Shown in pieces: positions 55,003 to 64,000 of a stretch of DNA of 64,000 nucleotides (position 1 is its first letter; each line of letters opens with the position of its first letter). This stretch comes from Salinibaculum rarum (GTDB lineage Archaea; Halobacteriota; Halobacteria; Halobacteriales; Haloarculaceae). The stretch covers positions 2,232,001 to 2,296,000 of the forward strand of contig NZ_CP129992.1 in NCBI RefSeq assembly GCF_030505615.1, given 5' to 3'. The notes below the pieces were generated by a model. It did not search any database. It was not told the origin of the DNA and saw nothing but the letters and a program-made list of their open reading frames with translations. A program made the position numbers and the translations under genes.

Positions 55003-55188
55003 AGATGTCCGGATTCAAACGGCGTTGTAACTCGGAGTACTGGCCCGATATGCCATGCTCCTGAACAGACGCGTATGACTCTGTTGGTAGCGTTCGAGTG
55101 TCTCGTGGAACTGATCACAGAGCAAGTTTAGTGAGCGGTTTGTTCAGCACTGAGGCGATGAAAGAAAGCAAAGTACTATGCTGACTCG
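55003..55188. other. Intergenic stretch upstream of the PiT gene
   Basis: About 185 nt with no gene recognised; promoter region of the PiT gene on the minus strand. Confidence 0.35.
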
Positions 55189-55503
55189 ATGGAAACGCTG
55201 CTATTCCAGGAGACTGTGAAGTAAGCATGGGACGCAAGAGGCCGACCTGTATTCCGTGCCATCGAGCACGTCGTGCTGACTGGTCCATGCGCGAAAGAAG
55301 CCGAGTCATGAGCGCTACAGCTCGGATGCCGCGCGCGGCTCTCAGTGGCTGGCTGAGACCCATTTTTAGCGACTGCTATAGCCAGACTCCGACCGCACCG
55401 ACGGGAGATACTGACCGCCTTTTGGCTGGGGGAGCAGCAGACACCGAGACGGCACAACTATCTTGTCGAAAACGGTGGTTTGTGTAGGTAGCAGCGTTTC
55501 CAT
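55189..55503. repeat. MITE-like element with 15-bp terminal inverted repeats
   Basis: ATGGAAACGCTGCTA at 55189-55203 is the exact reverse complement of 55489-55503, 315 bp end to end. The interior has no credible gene (Arg/Ser-rich frames on both strands). I see no clear target duplication. It looks like a non-autonomous insertion element. Confidence 0.6.
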
Positions 55504-55619
55504 AGGTGGATACAGGACGCGTATCGGTCATACAGTGGTGACAATACGGCACCCAGAATCTGCCGGTGTAGAGGACTTCCCCTGAAGAGTACCTGAAACG
55601 TTGTTTTCGGATACCGTGC

Positions 55620-57098
55620 TCAGATAATTAGCGGCACAAGAATGGGAATCGAATCCAACATTATGACACCCATTAGACTGCGCCGTTTGACCGGCCAGAC
55701 TGGCGCGCCTTGGAGTGATTCCCAGACTGGTGCATCCAGTTCGAGGTCTTCCATGTGGGTGTCGTTCGGCGGAGTCTCGTCCTCAACGTCCTCTCTAGCT
55801 TGCCGTTGCAGTTTTTGGATCTTTTCGCGTCGTCCCCGTCGCATCTGCCGGTGCATCCGCCAAAACGAGAAGTACACCCACAACACGACAACTGCGACAT
55901 AGACGACTACGGGTCCGAGAAAGCTGACCACCCACGTAGCGATCCAAAGGCCCGAGGCATTCGCAAACCCCTGCAGATGTGTCAGACCGCCGGTGACGAA
56001 GCGAAACGCGACGTAGCCACCGCCGACGGCCAGTATTAGATTTACACGCGTCGCAAACCGACCGAGTGCGCGGTAACCGCCGTGTTCATCGGGGTGGAAC
56101 GGCTTGTAGTCCATGAACTCTTTCGAGAGGAGTTTACTGAACTGCCAAAGAAGGACCACGAACTGGAATAGAACTGCAATGAGAAGGATCTGCAGCGCAA
56201 CAATGATGCTGTAAGAGAGACGTCCGAGAAGCGGATGACTTGTCTCGAAGGTTAGCAGGGGAAGCGGGATAGTTGGCACCAGTAGCACGAGTGCAAACAG
56301 GATGCCGGGTGACACTTTCAGAGGGCCGACAGTATACCCATCTCTGCCTATCGGTAGCGTATATTGCCCCAGTTCAATCGGCCCAAGGCTGTCCGTCAGT
56401 TGATTCCGAAAAGTCTCGTATCTCTCTGAATCGACGATTCTGCTATCTTTGAGGTTCCAAAAGAGGTTCTCACCACGTAGCACAAGGCCATCGTAGGCGA
56501 GATGACCCACGAGTAAGATGAACAGAAGATAGCCTGCCTTGAATGCGAGATGTTGTTGCGAACCAGTCACCTTGTTGGTCACAACAAGATAGAGCGAGTA
56601 TCCGACGCCAGCGACCAAGACCACTGTGGTTGCAAAGAACACGAGTGTGCGATGGATCTGGAACTTCTCCGTACTGACTGATTCACGGAAGATGCGGGCG
56701 AGGAGAGCAATCCAGACGATTCCGAGTGGCACTGCGAGCAGATATTCAACCTGTACCGACACCGAGAACACACCGAGCGGAAGGTACGTTCCGAGTGGAA
56801 GATAGAAATTGTTGATTTGTCCGATAATGAATGAAGTCGAAGCCGCAAGCAACAGTAGAACTGGAATGTGCCGCAATCCAAGCCGCAACAGTCCTGTGCA
56901 GAACCGTAATTCGGGTTTTTCAGTACCCTCTCGCCGGGGCACATTTGCTTCCGAGAAGTGATCAAACCCCAATATCGCACAAGACTGATAGAACGGTCCA
57001 GTATCCGATGTCCAGCGTTGCCAGAGCGTGTTAGCTTCCGCTGCTACCGATTCATTTGTAGATGACTGGTCAGGGGATGATTCCCCTTCACTAGACAT
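55620..57098 (-). CDS. Large uncharacterised membrane protein
   Basis: 492 residues with about nine to ten hydrophobic helices (for example GLRHIPVLLLLAASTSFIIG, ILFALVLLVPTIPLPLLTF, VVSFLGPVVVYVAVVVLWVY). A basic, coiled segment (RMHRQMRRGRREKIQKLQRQ, about 425-444) follows the last core helix, and a final hydrophobic stretch ends the protein. I do not recognise a family. The ATG at 57098 is supported by ATTTATT about 26-32 nt upstream; a longer reading is Arg-rich and spurious. Located between two phosphate transporter genes. Confidence 0.75.
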   Translation of the reverse strand: MSSEGESSPDQSSTNESVAAEANTLWQRWTSDTGPFYQSCAILGFDHFSEANVPRREGTEKPELRFCTGLLRLGLRHIPVLLLLAASTSFIIGQINNFYLPLGTYLPLGVFSVSVQVEYLLAVPLGIVWIALLARIFRESVSTEKFQIHRTLVFFATTVVLVAGVGYSLYLVVTNKVTGSQQHLAFKAGYLLFILLVGHLAYDGLVLRGENLFWNLKDSRIVDSERYETFRNQLTDSLGPIELGQYTLPIGRDGYTVGPLKVSPGILFALVLLVPTIPLPLLTFETSHPLLGRLSYSIIVALQILLIAVLFQFVVLLWQFSKLLSKEFMDYKPFHPDEHGGYRALGRFATRVNLILAVGGGYVAFRFVTGGLTHLQGFANASGLWIATWVVSFLGPVVVYVAVVVLWVYFSFWRMHRQMRRGRREKIQKLQRQAREDVEDETPPNDTHMEDLELDAPVWESLQGAPVWPVKRRSLMGVIMLDSIPILVPLII

Positions 57099-57304
57099 AA
57101 CTATTGCAAACTGTGTTGGGACAATAAATCTAGCTAACATTCGATTTGGGGAGAGAAATCGCAAGACTGCAGAACGGCTCTTTCGGTACAAACGGGCGGT
57201 GGAGTCATTCAGGAGTAATTGAAGTCTCACCACTCACTCCGCAGATGCACTGAGCAGTTGATTCAACGGCAGCGTTTAATCGGGGGGTAGCGACGGATCA
57301 CTTC

Positions 57305-58220
57305 GTGAAATCAAAGGAGTCGAAGCGGGAGAGCAGCGATTGTGTCAACCCTAATCTCTCGCTTCACAGAGCGGTGTGTCTGGCTTGCAAAGGAGTTGCT
57401 GATGATACGGATGAACCCGCCGCCCCGGAAGGTGGCGGCGGGTTCGCCGACTATGCGATGATACCGCTGCATTGTCTCCGGATTTACCTCGATACATCTT
57501 ACCGGATGACGAACGACTTGCTGACGGAAATGCCACGAATCTGCCGGGAGATCGGCCTTAATCGGCCGATCTCCCTCACTATTCGACGTTATGTCTGGCC
57601 TTTGGGAGACTGGAGATGAAGGTATGCCGGGTGCTCCTGCGCTATTCAGCGCAGCTGCACGACACTGGCGACATCGCCGCCATTGATGCTACGTACTTCG
57701 ACCGGTCTTCGGCAAGCCGCCACTACTGCCGGCCGATAAATTACCGCGTTCAGACGCTTGAAGCGACGAAGCTCGTCGATACAGAGACGCAAGCTGTCCC
57801 CGATCTGCACTGCACAACGACATGAGAGGGAAGTGACGCTGAAATCTGTGAACAACTCGCCCGCGTGCCGGCGGGCGAGTTGCGTGTCCCCACTGCCGAC
57901 AAGGGCTATGACTGCAACTGGCTCCGGGAGGATTTCCGTGAGTTGGGCATCAGACCGCTGATCAAGCACTGCCTCAACAAGTCTTCCGATCACGCACACA
58001 TCGCCCGCATTGACGATAATTTCTACGGGTAGCGATCGATGGCTGAAACGGTTTTCTCCAGCCTCAAGCGTTCGCTGGACTGCGCCCTGCGAGCGCGAAC
58101 CTGGTACCGTGAGTTCTGTGAGGTCGCTCTGATGTGTGCGGTTTACAACATCAAGAAGGCTGGAAATTCCGCTCCTTTCATGCGCTTAAACGCTACCCCT
58201 AATCACATGCACAACGAGAT
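57305..58220 (+). pseudogene. Decayed IS5-family transposase
   Basis: Fragments in order read as one transposase: 57305-57619 (ACKGVADDTDEPAAPEGGGG, FADYAMIPLHCLRIYLDTSY), 57616-57825 (AAIDATYFDRSSASRHYC), 57833-58030 (PTADKGYDCNWLRED, RELGIRPLIKH) and 58033-58170 (FSSLKRSLDCALRARTWYRE, CAVYNIKKA). These include the DDE regions of haloarchaeal IS5 elements. At least three lesions break it: a deletion near 57570-57616, a frameshift near 57825 and a stop at 58030. A 9-bp inverted pair AGCGTTTAA (57271-57279 and 58186-58194) may be remnant ends. Confidence 0.85.
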
Positions 58221-58283
58221 GTGCTGTAGCCAGTCATCAGGAAGCTGGGATTGAAATATCACCACGACCATTAATAATATGCG

Positions 58284-58448
58284 ATGACTGTCTCTTTAAC
58301 CGGACGTCTTTCACGGGTCTTCGACATGTGGAACGTCGACCTACTCATCTTTTCAATCTTTGCCAGCTCTCTCGTCCTTGGACTTGTCTTTATCCTCTGG
58401 TACGGCTATGCATCACGATACGCATACGAAGAAATCAGGTTTCCCTGA
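58284..58448 (+). CDS. Small single-span membrane protein
   Basis: 54 residues. It begins MTVSLTGRLSRVFDMWNVDL and has one clear hydrophobic helix (LLIFSIFASSLVLGLVFILW, about residues 20-39), then a short polar tail (GYASRYAYEEIRFP). No family recognised. The hydrophobic helix flanked by charged ends is not what random sequence usually gives. A TATA-like GAAATATC lies about 25-32 nt upstream. It sits just after the decayed IS5 element. Confidence 0.45.
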   Translation: MTVSLTGRLSRVFDMWNVDLLIFSIFASSLVLGLVFILWYGYASRYAYEEIRFP

Positions 58449-58740
58449 ACGAGGCGTTGATACACCAAATCAGGGACTGGTGGAGATAGAGGACAGAAGC
58501 TGTGTTTCCTTCCAATTTATCCATTATTAGCGGTGGTAAAGAAGTCTTCACACGCCCTGAGCTGCCCAATTTCGGTTTTTGAGTGGGACAAGCTTTTGCC
58601 CCGATATGAACCGTTATTGCCCTCCGAACATCGGTTCGGTTTATACAAGCCCGGTGAGCGAGATCCTCCGAGTTAGGCCTTGAGAACTATTCTGTATCAC
58701 CGCCCCATTATTTTGTGTCTGGGATTAATGTGGCCAAATA
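58449..58740. other. Intergenic stretch before CNNM gene
   Basis: About 290 nt, with the promoter of the next gene (CATTATTTTG, 58706-58715, about 26-35 nt before its ATG). Nothing else recognised. Confidence 0.4.
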
Positions 58741-59808
58741 ATGGAACCGCTTGAAATCGGGTTGCGGATACTCGGTGGGTTCATCCTCATCGGGGTGAAC
58801 GCGTATTTCGTCGCAATCGAATTCGCCCTGACTCGAGTCAGACAGTACCCCGAGTCGGAATTCGACACGCCTGGACTCGAACTCGCCTGGGAGATGACTA
58901 ACGACCTAGAGTTTTATCTGACGACGTGCCAGGTATGGATTTCGGGGACTAGTATTGCGCTGGGGATCATCGCCGAACCCGGACTCGCAGCCCTGTTTGA
59001 ACCGCTGTTCGAGAACACGACCCTCGCATCGATTGGTGCCGGTTCGCTCCTCGGGTTCTTCCTCATCAACTTGGTTCATCTCACCCACGGCGAACAGACA
59101 CCGACCTACCTCGGCGTCGAACGCTCCAAACAGGTCGCCCGGTATGGAGCACGACCACTGTACTGGTTCTCTAAGATACTCGCTCCGGCCATCTGGATCG
59201 GTGACTCGGTTGCAAAGGCGACACTCGGCCTGTTTGGCGTTGAGATGACCCAATCATGGACTGAGACTGGTGAGGAAGTCATCGAAAGTCGTGCAGACCT
59301 CCGAAACCAGCTTGGATCGGTGCTCAAGGATGGCGAGTTGGTTGAGGAACGCCGTGAGGAGATCATGAACGCCTTGGCCATCGGCGAGCAGTCGGTGGGA
59401 GAAGTCATGATTCCGCCCGAGGACATCGTGGCGCTGTCTACTGAGGATGATCCTGAATCGAACTTCCGGAAACTCGAAGAGTACCCGCATACGCGGTATC
59501 CACTGGTCGGTGAGGACCTCACCGAGTTCCGTGGCGTCGTCTACAGTCCAGCACTGTTCAACCACCGTGAGGAACTGTCTGACGGCAGCGGTGCGTTCAC
59601 TGAACTGGCAGCACCGACGATGACACTCTCACCGGATACCGACGTGAGCGATGCGATCGATCAATTCCAGACTGAACGGCAGGAGATTGCGCTCGTCATC
59701 GAAGATGGAGATGTGGTCGGGCTGGTAACCATCACTGACCTGCTGGAAACGATCATCGGTGATCTCGAAGACCCACTCGATCAGGACAATCCGGACATAC
59801 TCGATTAG
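58741..59808 (+). CDS. CNNM/DUF21 membrane protein with CBS pair
   Basis: 355 residues. The DUF21 membrane domain (about 1-165) starts LRILGGFILIGVNAYFVAIE and has LLGFFLINLVHLTHGEQTPT, then two CBS domains (about 205-345; VGEVMIPPEDIVAL and EIALVIEDGDVVGLVTITDL). The family transports or senses Mg2+ or other cations; the CBS pair binds adenine nucleotides. The C-terminal CorC/HlyC domain of longer relatives is missing. It is convergent with the second PiT gene, with 4 nt overlap. Confidence 0.88.
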   Translation: MEPLEIGLRILGGFILIGVNAYFVAIEFALTRVRQYPESEFDTPGLELAWEMTNDLEFYLTTCQVWISGTSIALGIIAEPGLAALFEPLFENTTLASIGAGSLLGFFLINLVHLTHGEQTPTYLGVERSKQVARYGARPLYWFSKILAPAIWIGDSVAKATLGLFGVEMTQSWTETGEEVIESRADLRNQLGSVLKDGELVEERREEIMNALAIGEQSVGEVMIPPEDIVALSTEDDPESNFRKLEEYPHTRYPLVGEDLTEFRGVVYSPALFNHREELSDGSGAFTELAAPTMTLSPDTDVSDAIDQFQTERQEIALVIEDGDVVGLVTITDLLETIIGDLEDPLDQDNPDILD

Positions 59809-61064
59809 CCGAGGAGTGAAAACAAGCCATAAGATCCCACGACCGCCATCGTCGGTGTGATGACCCAGAGCGCCATGATACGCGCCGTAGCTGCGGGGTC
59901 GAACAGACTTTCGGCGGACAGTTTCTCCGGATCTACCTCGCCAACGCTCGAGACGCCATCCCCGGATGCGTGCTGCCTGTCCGGGTGAGGAGACTCACCT
60001 TCAGCGAGTTCGCCCACAGTCGGGCCCGCAGTGACCTCCTTGTTGCCTTCAACTGGGTTAACTTTGAGTGCACCAGTTGTAAACTGTGGAGCGGATTCAT
60101 CGGCAGGGGACTGTGTGACTATTTCTGTAAGCGTCCGTGCTCGGCTTGCGCGGCCCCACCCGAGCCCAATGATGCAACTGGTCGTACTCACGGCAAGGCT
60201 GGCCGGAATTCCGAGCCATGAGAGGACGGTGATAATCGTCGCACCTACGGTCGAAACAATGAGCGCTGCCAGAATCGGCATCTCAGTGATATCGTTACCA
60301 ACGGTCGCCAGCGTTCGCCGGGCAATCGTGAGGCCGCCTACACTGATGGCCCCGACCGCGAGGAGAATCGCCGGGCTAGGGCCGAGGGAACCGTTGCCGA
60401 CAAGTGGAGCGACTGCGTTTGCCGCGTTCGAGGCCCCGGCGCTGAATCCCATGTAGCAGGCAATTGCCACCACAAGCGCCGACCCGATCAGATCCCGAGG
60501 CGAGACGGTATCGTTGACCGATAGCCGTGGGAGCCTCCCCTGGGTATCGATTGCGATCAACGGGTTCGTGAGGCGACCAAATTCGAATTTGGCGTCGAGA
60601 TGCGGGTACAGATATCTGCCGATAAACGCACCTGTGAAGACGGCAATCAGTGGAGCGACGATCCATGCCGAGAGGATAGTAAACATCAGCGCAGCGTTGA
60701 GCGTCCCCGTTGCCAGCCCCAGTCCAACGATAGCCCCGACGGCTGTCATCGAGGTTGACGCCGGGACACCGTAGAGGTTCGAGATCAAGAGTGCGAGACC
60801 GGTAAAAAAGAGAACACCCACGCTCGCTGCGGGTGTAAAGGCTGCCGCATCGACGATTTCGGTACTCATCGTCGTGATGACCTTCCTCCCGATTGTCCAC
60901 GCTCCGAGGAACGCGAACACAGTAAACAGTGCTCCAGCAGTGACTTTTCTGACAGCCCGGCTGCCGACTGCCGGACCGAAGGCAACACCAGTTGATGACC
61001 CGCCGATATTGTACCCTACGAAGACTGCGACCAGCAACCCCAAGAGAACCAGTAATTCTGCCAC
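59805..61064 (-). CDS. Second PiT-family phosphate transporter
   Basis: 419 residues, about ten helices. The PiT signature occurs twice: FVGYNIGGSSTGVAFGPAVG near the N-terminus (here NIGGS replaces the usual NxANxxA) and CYMGFSAGASNAANAVAPLV in the second half. A loop of about 75 residues (about 310-385) precedes the last helix. The GTG at 61064 is preferred because a TATA-like ATTATTTTTT sits about 25-34 nt upstream; an ATG at 61085 would fall too close to it. The two PiT copies in this region are not close relatives by eye. Confidence 0.85.
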   Translation of the reverse strand: MAELLVLLGLLVAVFVGYNIGGSSTGVAFGPAVGSRAVRKVTAGALFTVFAFLGAWTIGRKVITTMSTEIVDAAAFTPAASVGVLFFTGLALLISNLYGVPASTSMTAVGAIVGLGLATGTLNAALMFTILSAWIVAPLIAVFTGAFIGRYLYPHLDAKFEFGRLTNPLIAIDTQGRLPRLSVNDTVSPRDLIGSALVVAIACYMGFSAGASNAANAVAPLVGNGSLGPSPAILLAVGAISVGGLTIARRTLATVGNDITEMPILAALIVSTVGATIITVLSWLGIPASLAVSTTSCIIGLGWGRASRARTLTEIVTQSPADESAPQFTTGALKVNPVEGNKEVTAGPTVGELAEGESPHPDRQHASGDGVSSVGEVDPEKLSAESLFDPAATARIMALWVITPTMAVVGSYGLFSLLG

Positions 61065-61263
61065 ATGTCTGCATTCGAGTCGCACGCGAAAAAATAATGC
61101 TGTTTCACTACTGAAATGTTGATTACGACCGACAGACGCGGCGAAACGGAGATATAGTACTTCACAACTGAAGTTCCGCTAGTCTCTACCGATTCGTCTT
61201 CACACGAGTTGCCCAAAGATGAGTGACCGATAGGAGCCTTCTGTACAGCAGTGTCTTTGCCAC

Positions 61264-61962
61264 TTATTTCCCAGGTTCGCCGGTATCTGTCCAGATCCGC
61301 CGGTTTTGATTCGCTCGAACGATGAAGCCAGCGTTCTCTATCTCTTCGGTAACTTCTTCGTAGAACGCGAATGAATCTGCTCCTCGGTCATGAACGAACA
61401 GTGAATTGACATCGCCGGCAAGCCAGTCTCTGGCTTGCCTGTCTCCTCGGATCCACTTCTCTTGGTCACTTTCAAGTTGAATCGGCTCCCCTTTGCCATT
61501 TGTCTCGTGGAGTGTATCGGCCTGCTGGTCCTCGATCAGCACCTGCTGATCGATGACCCCCGTCATCTGATGCGTGTCAGGATCTAAGCCGATACTCGTG
61601 TGTAACTTGACGCCTTCAACGTCAATATCGCTGGAACTGATATCACCAAGATCATCCTTCGAGGGATGGCGAGGGAAAGTAAGGTACGTTGTATCGGAGA
61701 CAATCAACAGTTGCTCCGTTTCAGATAGCCGTGAGCGTTGTTCCTGCTTGTGAGCAGAGAGAATCTCGTTCGACTCCACACTCTCATTATCGCAAAATCG
61801 GTATGTAGCCTTTGTGGACGCCCAATCTTCGCAGGCACCAGGGATGGACTCGGCAGGCGAGCTGCCGAGTTCATCCCCAAGTTGGACCAGTCGATCGGTA
61901 AGCCGCTTATCTCCGAATTCGGCTGAGCGAAACTCTGTCCGAATCCACCCCGAGACATCCAT
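61264..61962 (-). pseudogene. Truncated IS4/Tn5-type transposase
   Basis: 232 residues remain of a protein that is normally 430-480 long. The N-terminal domain has WIRTEFRSAEFGDKRLTDRL and WASTKATYRFCDNESVESNE, as in Tn5-type transposases, and the first catalytic Asp region is LLIVSDTTYLTFPRH. Reading stops at 61264 soon after the second Asp region (FVHDRGADSFAFYEEV), so the catalytic Glu is lost. No matching right end of an element is recognised. Confidence 0.8.
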
Positions 61963-62352
61963 GTCACGCAGCTGTCCATCTTTATCAACTTCTGGCCGCC
62001 AACCCCGTGAACAGCGTTCCATCTTCCAGTCTCAGCTTGTCAACTCCGCGGTTTGTACTTGTGGGTAAGAGACAGCCGTAAACGGGTGGGCTTTCGCCTC
62101 GCTACCGCTGTAAGGCAGCGATCGGTCGGCGGCGATGAATATTGGCTAACACTCGAAATATTCAGTTATTGATTCTATAATCTTGGAATGAAATTAAATA
62201 TATCTATATCTTAATAACTGAGTGCCTTCTCCGTACCGAGTGTTATTCGGACAGGTATCACAACCGTTCTATGACACACTGATTATCAGATATGCCGTGG
62301 TCTGACAACGCGTCGCAGGATATAAAAACGCGAGTCCCGAGAGTTGCGCCTA
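61963..62352. other. Non-coding boundary of the accessory region
   Basis: 390 nt without a gene. 62150-62225 is very AT-rich and contains a 9-bp inverted repeat, TCAGTTATT (62162-62170) and AATAACTGA (62213-62221). The right end carries GATATAAAAACG (62319-62330), a good TATA box for the thioredoxin-like gene. Confidence 0.5.
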
Positions 62353-62823
62353 ATGGATACACGGAAGAGGCTGACAATTTCTTTCTTCGCTCTTGTGCTA
62401 GTGATTGGATACTACTCCATGGGAGCAGCTCCCGTCAAGAGCGACGACGCGTACTCATATCACGGCGACACCGAGTGGCACACCAACGTCACGGAAGCGA
62501 AGAAGATCGCCGCAGAGCAGGACAAGCCAGTGTTGGTCTACTACTGGACGACGTGGTGTACCTACTGTAAAGACTACAACGAGAAAGTGTACTCCTCGCA
62601 GGCGGTGCAAAACCGTCTGGACGAGTTCGTCCTCCTGGCAGTCAATCTTGACAGCGACCAGGAGGCTGCCGTCCGCATCCAGAACCGTTACGACGCGGAC
62701 TATCCGCCACAGCATGTCGTCATCACGCCCGACGGACAGCAGGTGAGCAAACTCCCCGGCTACGCCCCGAAAGACGACTTTATGACCTATCTCCAGCGAT
62801 CACAGCAACGGTACCAGCAATGA
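62353..62823 (+). CDS. Thioredoxin-fold lipoprotein-like or membrane-anchored protein
   Basis: 156 residues. An N-terminal hydrophobic anchor (LTISFFALVLVIGYYSMGAA, about 7-26) is followed by a thioredoxin domain with the redox motif YYWTTWCTYCKDYNEKVYSS (WCTYC). It resembles the soluble gamma domain of DsbD and CcmG-like proteins. It overlaps the ccmF start by 4 nt, so it probably keeps apocytochrome cysteines reduced for heme attachment. The ATG at 62353 is chosen over a TTG three codons earlier because of the TATA at 62319-62330. Confidence 0.88.
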   Translation: MDTRKRLTISFFALVLVIGYYSMGAAPVKSDDAYSYHGDTEWHTNVTEAKKIAAEQDKPVLVYYWTTWCTYCKDYNEKVYSSQAVQNRLDEFVLLAVNLDSDQEAAVRIQNRYDADYPPQHVVITPDGQQVSKLPGYAPKDDFMTYLQRSQQRYQQ

Positions 62824-64000
62824 ACGTCGGGACAGTCCTCCTCCTCGTCGCCTTCCTCGGTGGCGCGAGCGCGATGGCAACACTACTCGTCGACTACGCC
62901 CGTGACCGAAACGACTACGAGCGCGTCGCCAGGGTCGGCCTCGGGGCACTGAGCGTCGGACTCGTCGTCGCACTCGGCTATCTGACCTTTCAGTTCGCCA
63001 CGACCGACTATTCGAGCGCTTACGTCTGGGAGAACACTGCGGACTACCTCCCACTCATCTACCGACTCACGGGCGTGTATGCGGCCAACGAGGGATCGAT
63101 TCTGCTATGGGCGGCCATCGCCAGCCTCGTCGCGGTGTGGGCCGGATACACGCGCGGGTTCGCCGAGCGGTCGACGAAACTCGTCCAGTCGCTCGTCGTG
63201 GGCTTTGTCACCTACCTCACCGGGATGTTGCTCCTGCAGAACCCCTTCGCGTCGGTCTGGACCGTCGTCGAGCGGATTCCGCCGGGAGTGACGCCAGAGA
63301 CTGGCCGCGGCTTGAATCCGCTGCTCGTCGATCCGTTCATGGCCATTCATCCGCCGGTGATGTTCACCAGTTACGCACTGATCACGATGCCATTCGCCAT
63401 CGGCGTCGCCCACTTCGTCTCCTCGCTCCGGGGTGACGGTGGCATCTTCGAGGAGTGGGAACAAAGTCTCACCCGCTGGCTCCGCATCTCCTGGCTGTTC
63501 CTCACGGCCGCCGTCGCACTCGGTGCCTTCTGGTCGTACACCGTGTTAGGCTGGGGCGGCATCTGGGCGTGGGACCCCGTCGAGACAGCCATTCTCGTCC
63601 CGTGGCTGTTCGTGACCGGGACGTTACACGCGGTGACGAGCTATCGGTCAGGGCGACGCTACACGATTCTCGCGCCGGCGATGACGGCCACCTCGCTGGC
63701 CCTCGCCGTCTACACGACGTCGGTCGTCCGCAGCGACGTCTTCCGAAGCGTCCACTCGTTTGCCTCCGGCGGCATCGGGACCTCTCTGCTCGTGTTGATG
63801 GGTATCACGTTCGTCCTCGGCGTCGGCCTGCCCTTCTTCTACTGGCTCCGGCAGGAAGGAACCAGCGACTTGCCATCTGACGTGAGCGACTGGCTCGCCA
63901 GGCCAACGCTGATGCACGCCGCCGTGTTGCTGTTCGGCCTGCTGACGTTCGTCTCGCTGTGGGGACTCACCTTCCCCGTCCTCCGGCGAGCGACGACAGG
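62820..64000 (+). CDS. ccmF: Cytochrome c heme lyase subunit CcmF, partial
   Basis: The first 393 residues are in the window; the gene runs past the end. Multi-pass membrane protein with the heme-handling WWD motif WGGIWAWDPVETAILVPWLF (about residues 247-266) and conserved flanking segments (YAANEGSILLWA about 81-92, DPFMAIHPPVMFTSYAL about 171-187). CcmF ligates heme to apocytochrome c on the outer face of the membrane. The start codon overlaps the thioredoxin gene stop (ATGA). Other ccm genes are expected just downstream. Confidence 0.92.
   Translation, partial: MNVGTVLLLVAFLGGASAMATLLVDYARDRNDYERVARVGLGALSVGLVVALGYLTFQFATTDYSSAYVWENTADYLPLIYRLTGVYAANEGSILLWAAIASLVAVWAGYTRGFAERSTKLVQSLVVGFVTYLTGMLLLQNPFASVWTVVERIPPGVTPETGRGLNPLLVDPFMAIHPPVMFTSYALITMPFAIGVAHFVSSLRGDGGIFEEWEQSLTRWLRISWLFLTAAVALGAFWSYTVLGWGGIWAWDPVETAILVPWLFVTGTLHAVTSYRSGRRYTILAPAMTATSLALAVYTTSVVRSDVFRSVHSFASGGIGTSLLVLMGITFVLGVGLPFFYWLRQEGTSDLPSDVSDWLARPTLMHAAVLLFGLLTFVSLWGLTFPVLRRATT

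Noticed and set aside
62050-62130. A TnpB-associated guide RNA end
   Set aside because: The GGGCTTTCGCC stretch near 62090 faintly recalls ends of IS200/IS605 elements, but no TnpB gene or matching left end exists here.

Overview
The window is from a haloarchaeon (class Halobacteria). The proteins are rich in Asp and Glu, the coding DNA is GC-rich, and archaeal informational genes are present (L21e, Rpb4/RpoF, aEF1-beta, S17e). So are haloarchaeal hallmarks: a sensory rhodopsin II/HtrII pair, HalX response regulators and geranylgeranyl reductase. Most transcription units have a TATA box about 22-35 nt before the start codon, which fits leaderless mRNAs. The genus cannot be fixed from the sequence alone.

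Positions 1-46268 look like ordinary chromosome. 1-3544 (all minus) holds metE (cut by the window edge), a translation/transcription operon (rpl21e, rpoF, DUF655, ksgA, hemK2) and a zinc-finger/aEF1-beta pair. 3616-6607 has DUF2391, hydroxyacyl-CoA dehydrogenase, a DsrE protein and AzlCD. 6775-9806 is htrII-sopII (blue-light phototaxis). 9913-15952 has a GDP-mannose-hydrolase-like Nudix protein, a kinase-fold protein with a degenerate active site plus a membrane partner, two oxidoreductases and an SNF symporter. 16268-20994 is propionyl-CoA carboxylase pccB-pccX-pccA followed by birA. 20991-29361 has UspA, an amidohydrolase, an HD hydrolase, a phosphatase, the F420-related cofD cluster, rps17e and asd.

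29358-40567 is a dense signalling block. Five overlapping minus-strand genes (degenerate receiver, HxlR-REC-HalX regulator, 1723-aa kinase with about 8 PAS and 3 GAF domains, receiver, receiver-kinase) diverge from a 958-aa kinase that carries a canonical flavin-binding LOV domain. A 38-codon ORF sits at a strong TATA box in the divergent promoter region. 40786-44767 is a secretion cluster: two envelope proteins with the same N-terminal motif, a SipW-type signal peptidase and a DUF5305 membrane protein. It resembles the logic of TasA/SipW or archaeal bundling-pilus loci.

46275-62300 is an accessory region. It contains two or three toxin-antitoxin modules set between copies of a palindromic repeat, an IS4-type element nested in one of those repeats with a 7-bp target duplication, a RelE/antitoxin pair, a MEDS histidine kinase, two PiT phosphate transporters, an uncharacterised membrane protein, a CNNM/CBS protein, decayed IS5 and IS4 transposases and a MITE-like element. 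From 62353 the sequence returns to core-type genes: a thioredoxin-like protein and CcmF for cytochrome c maturation.

The most noteworthy unexplained structures are the repeat-bounded toxin-antitoxin cassettes, the LOV/phosphorelay block with its hidden small ORF, and the SipW-type envelope cluster. No tRNA, rRNA or CRISPR array was recognised.
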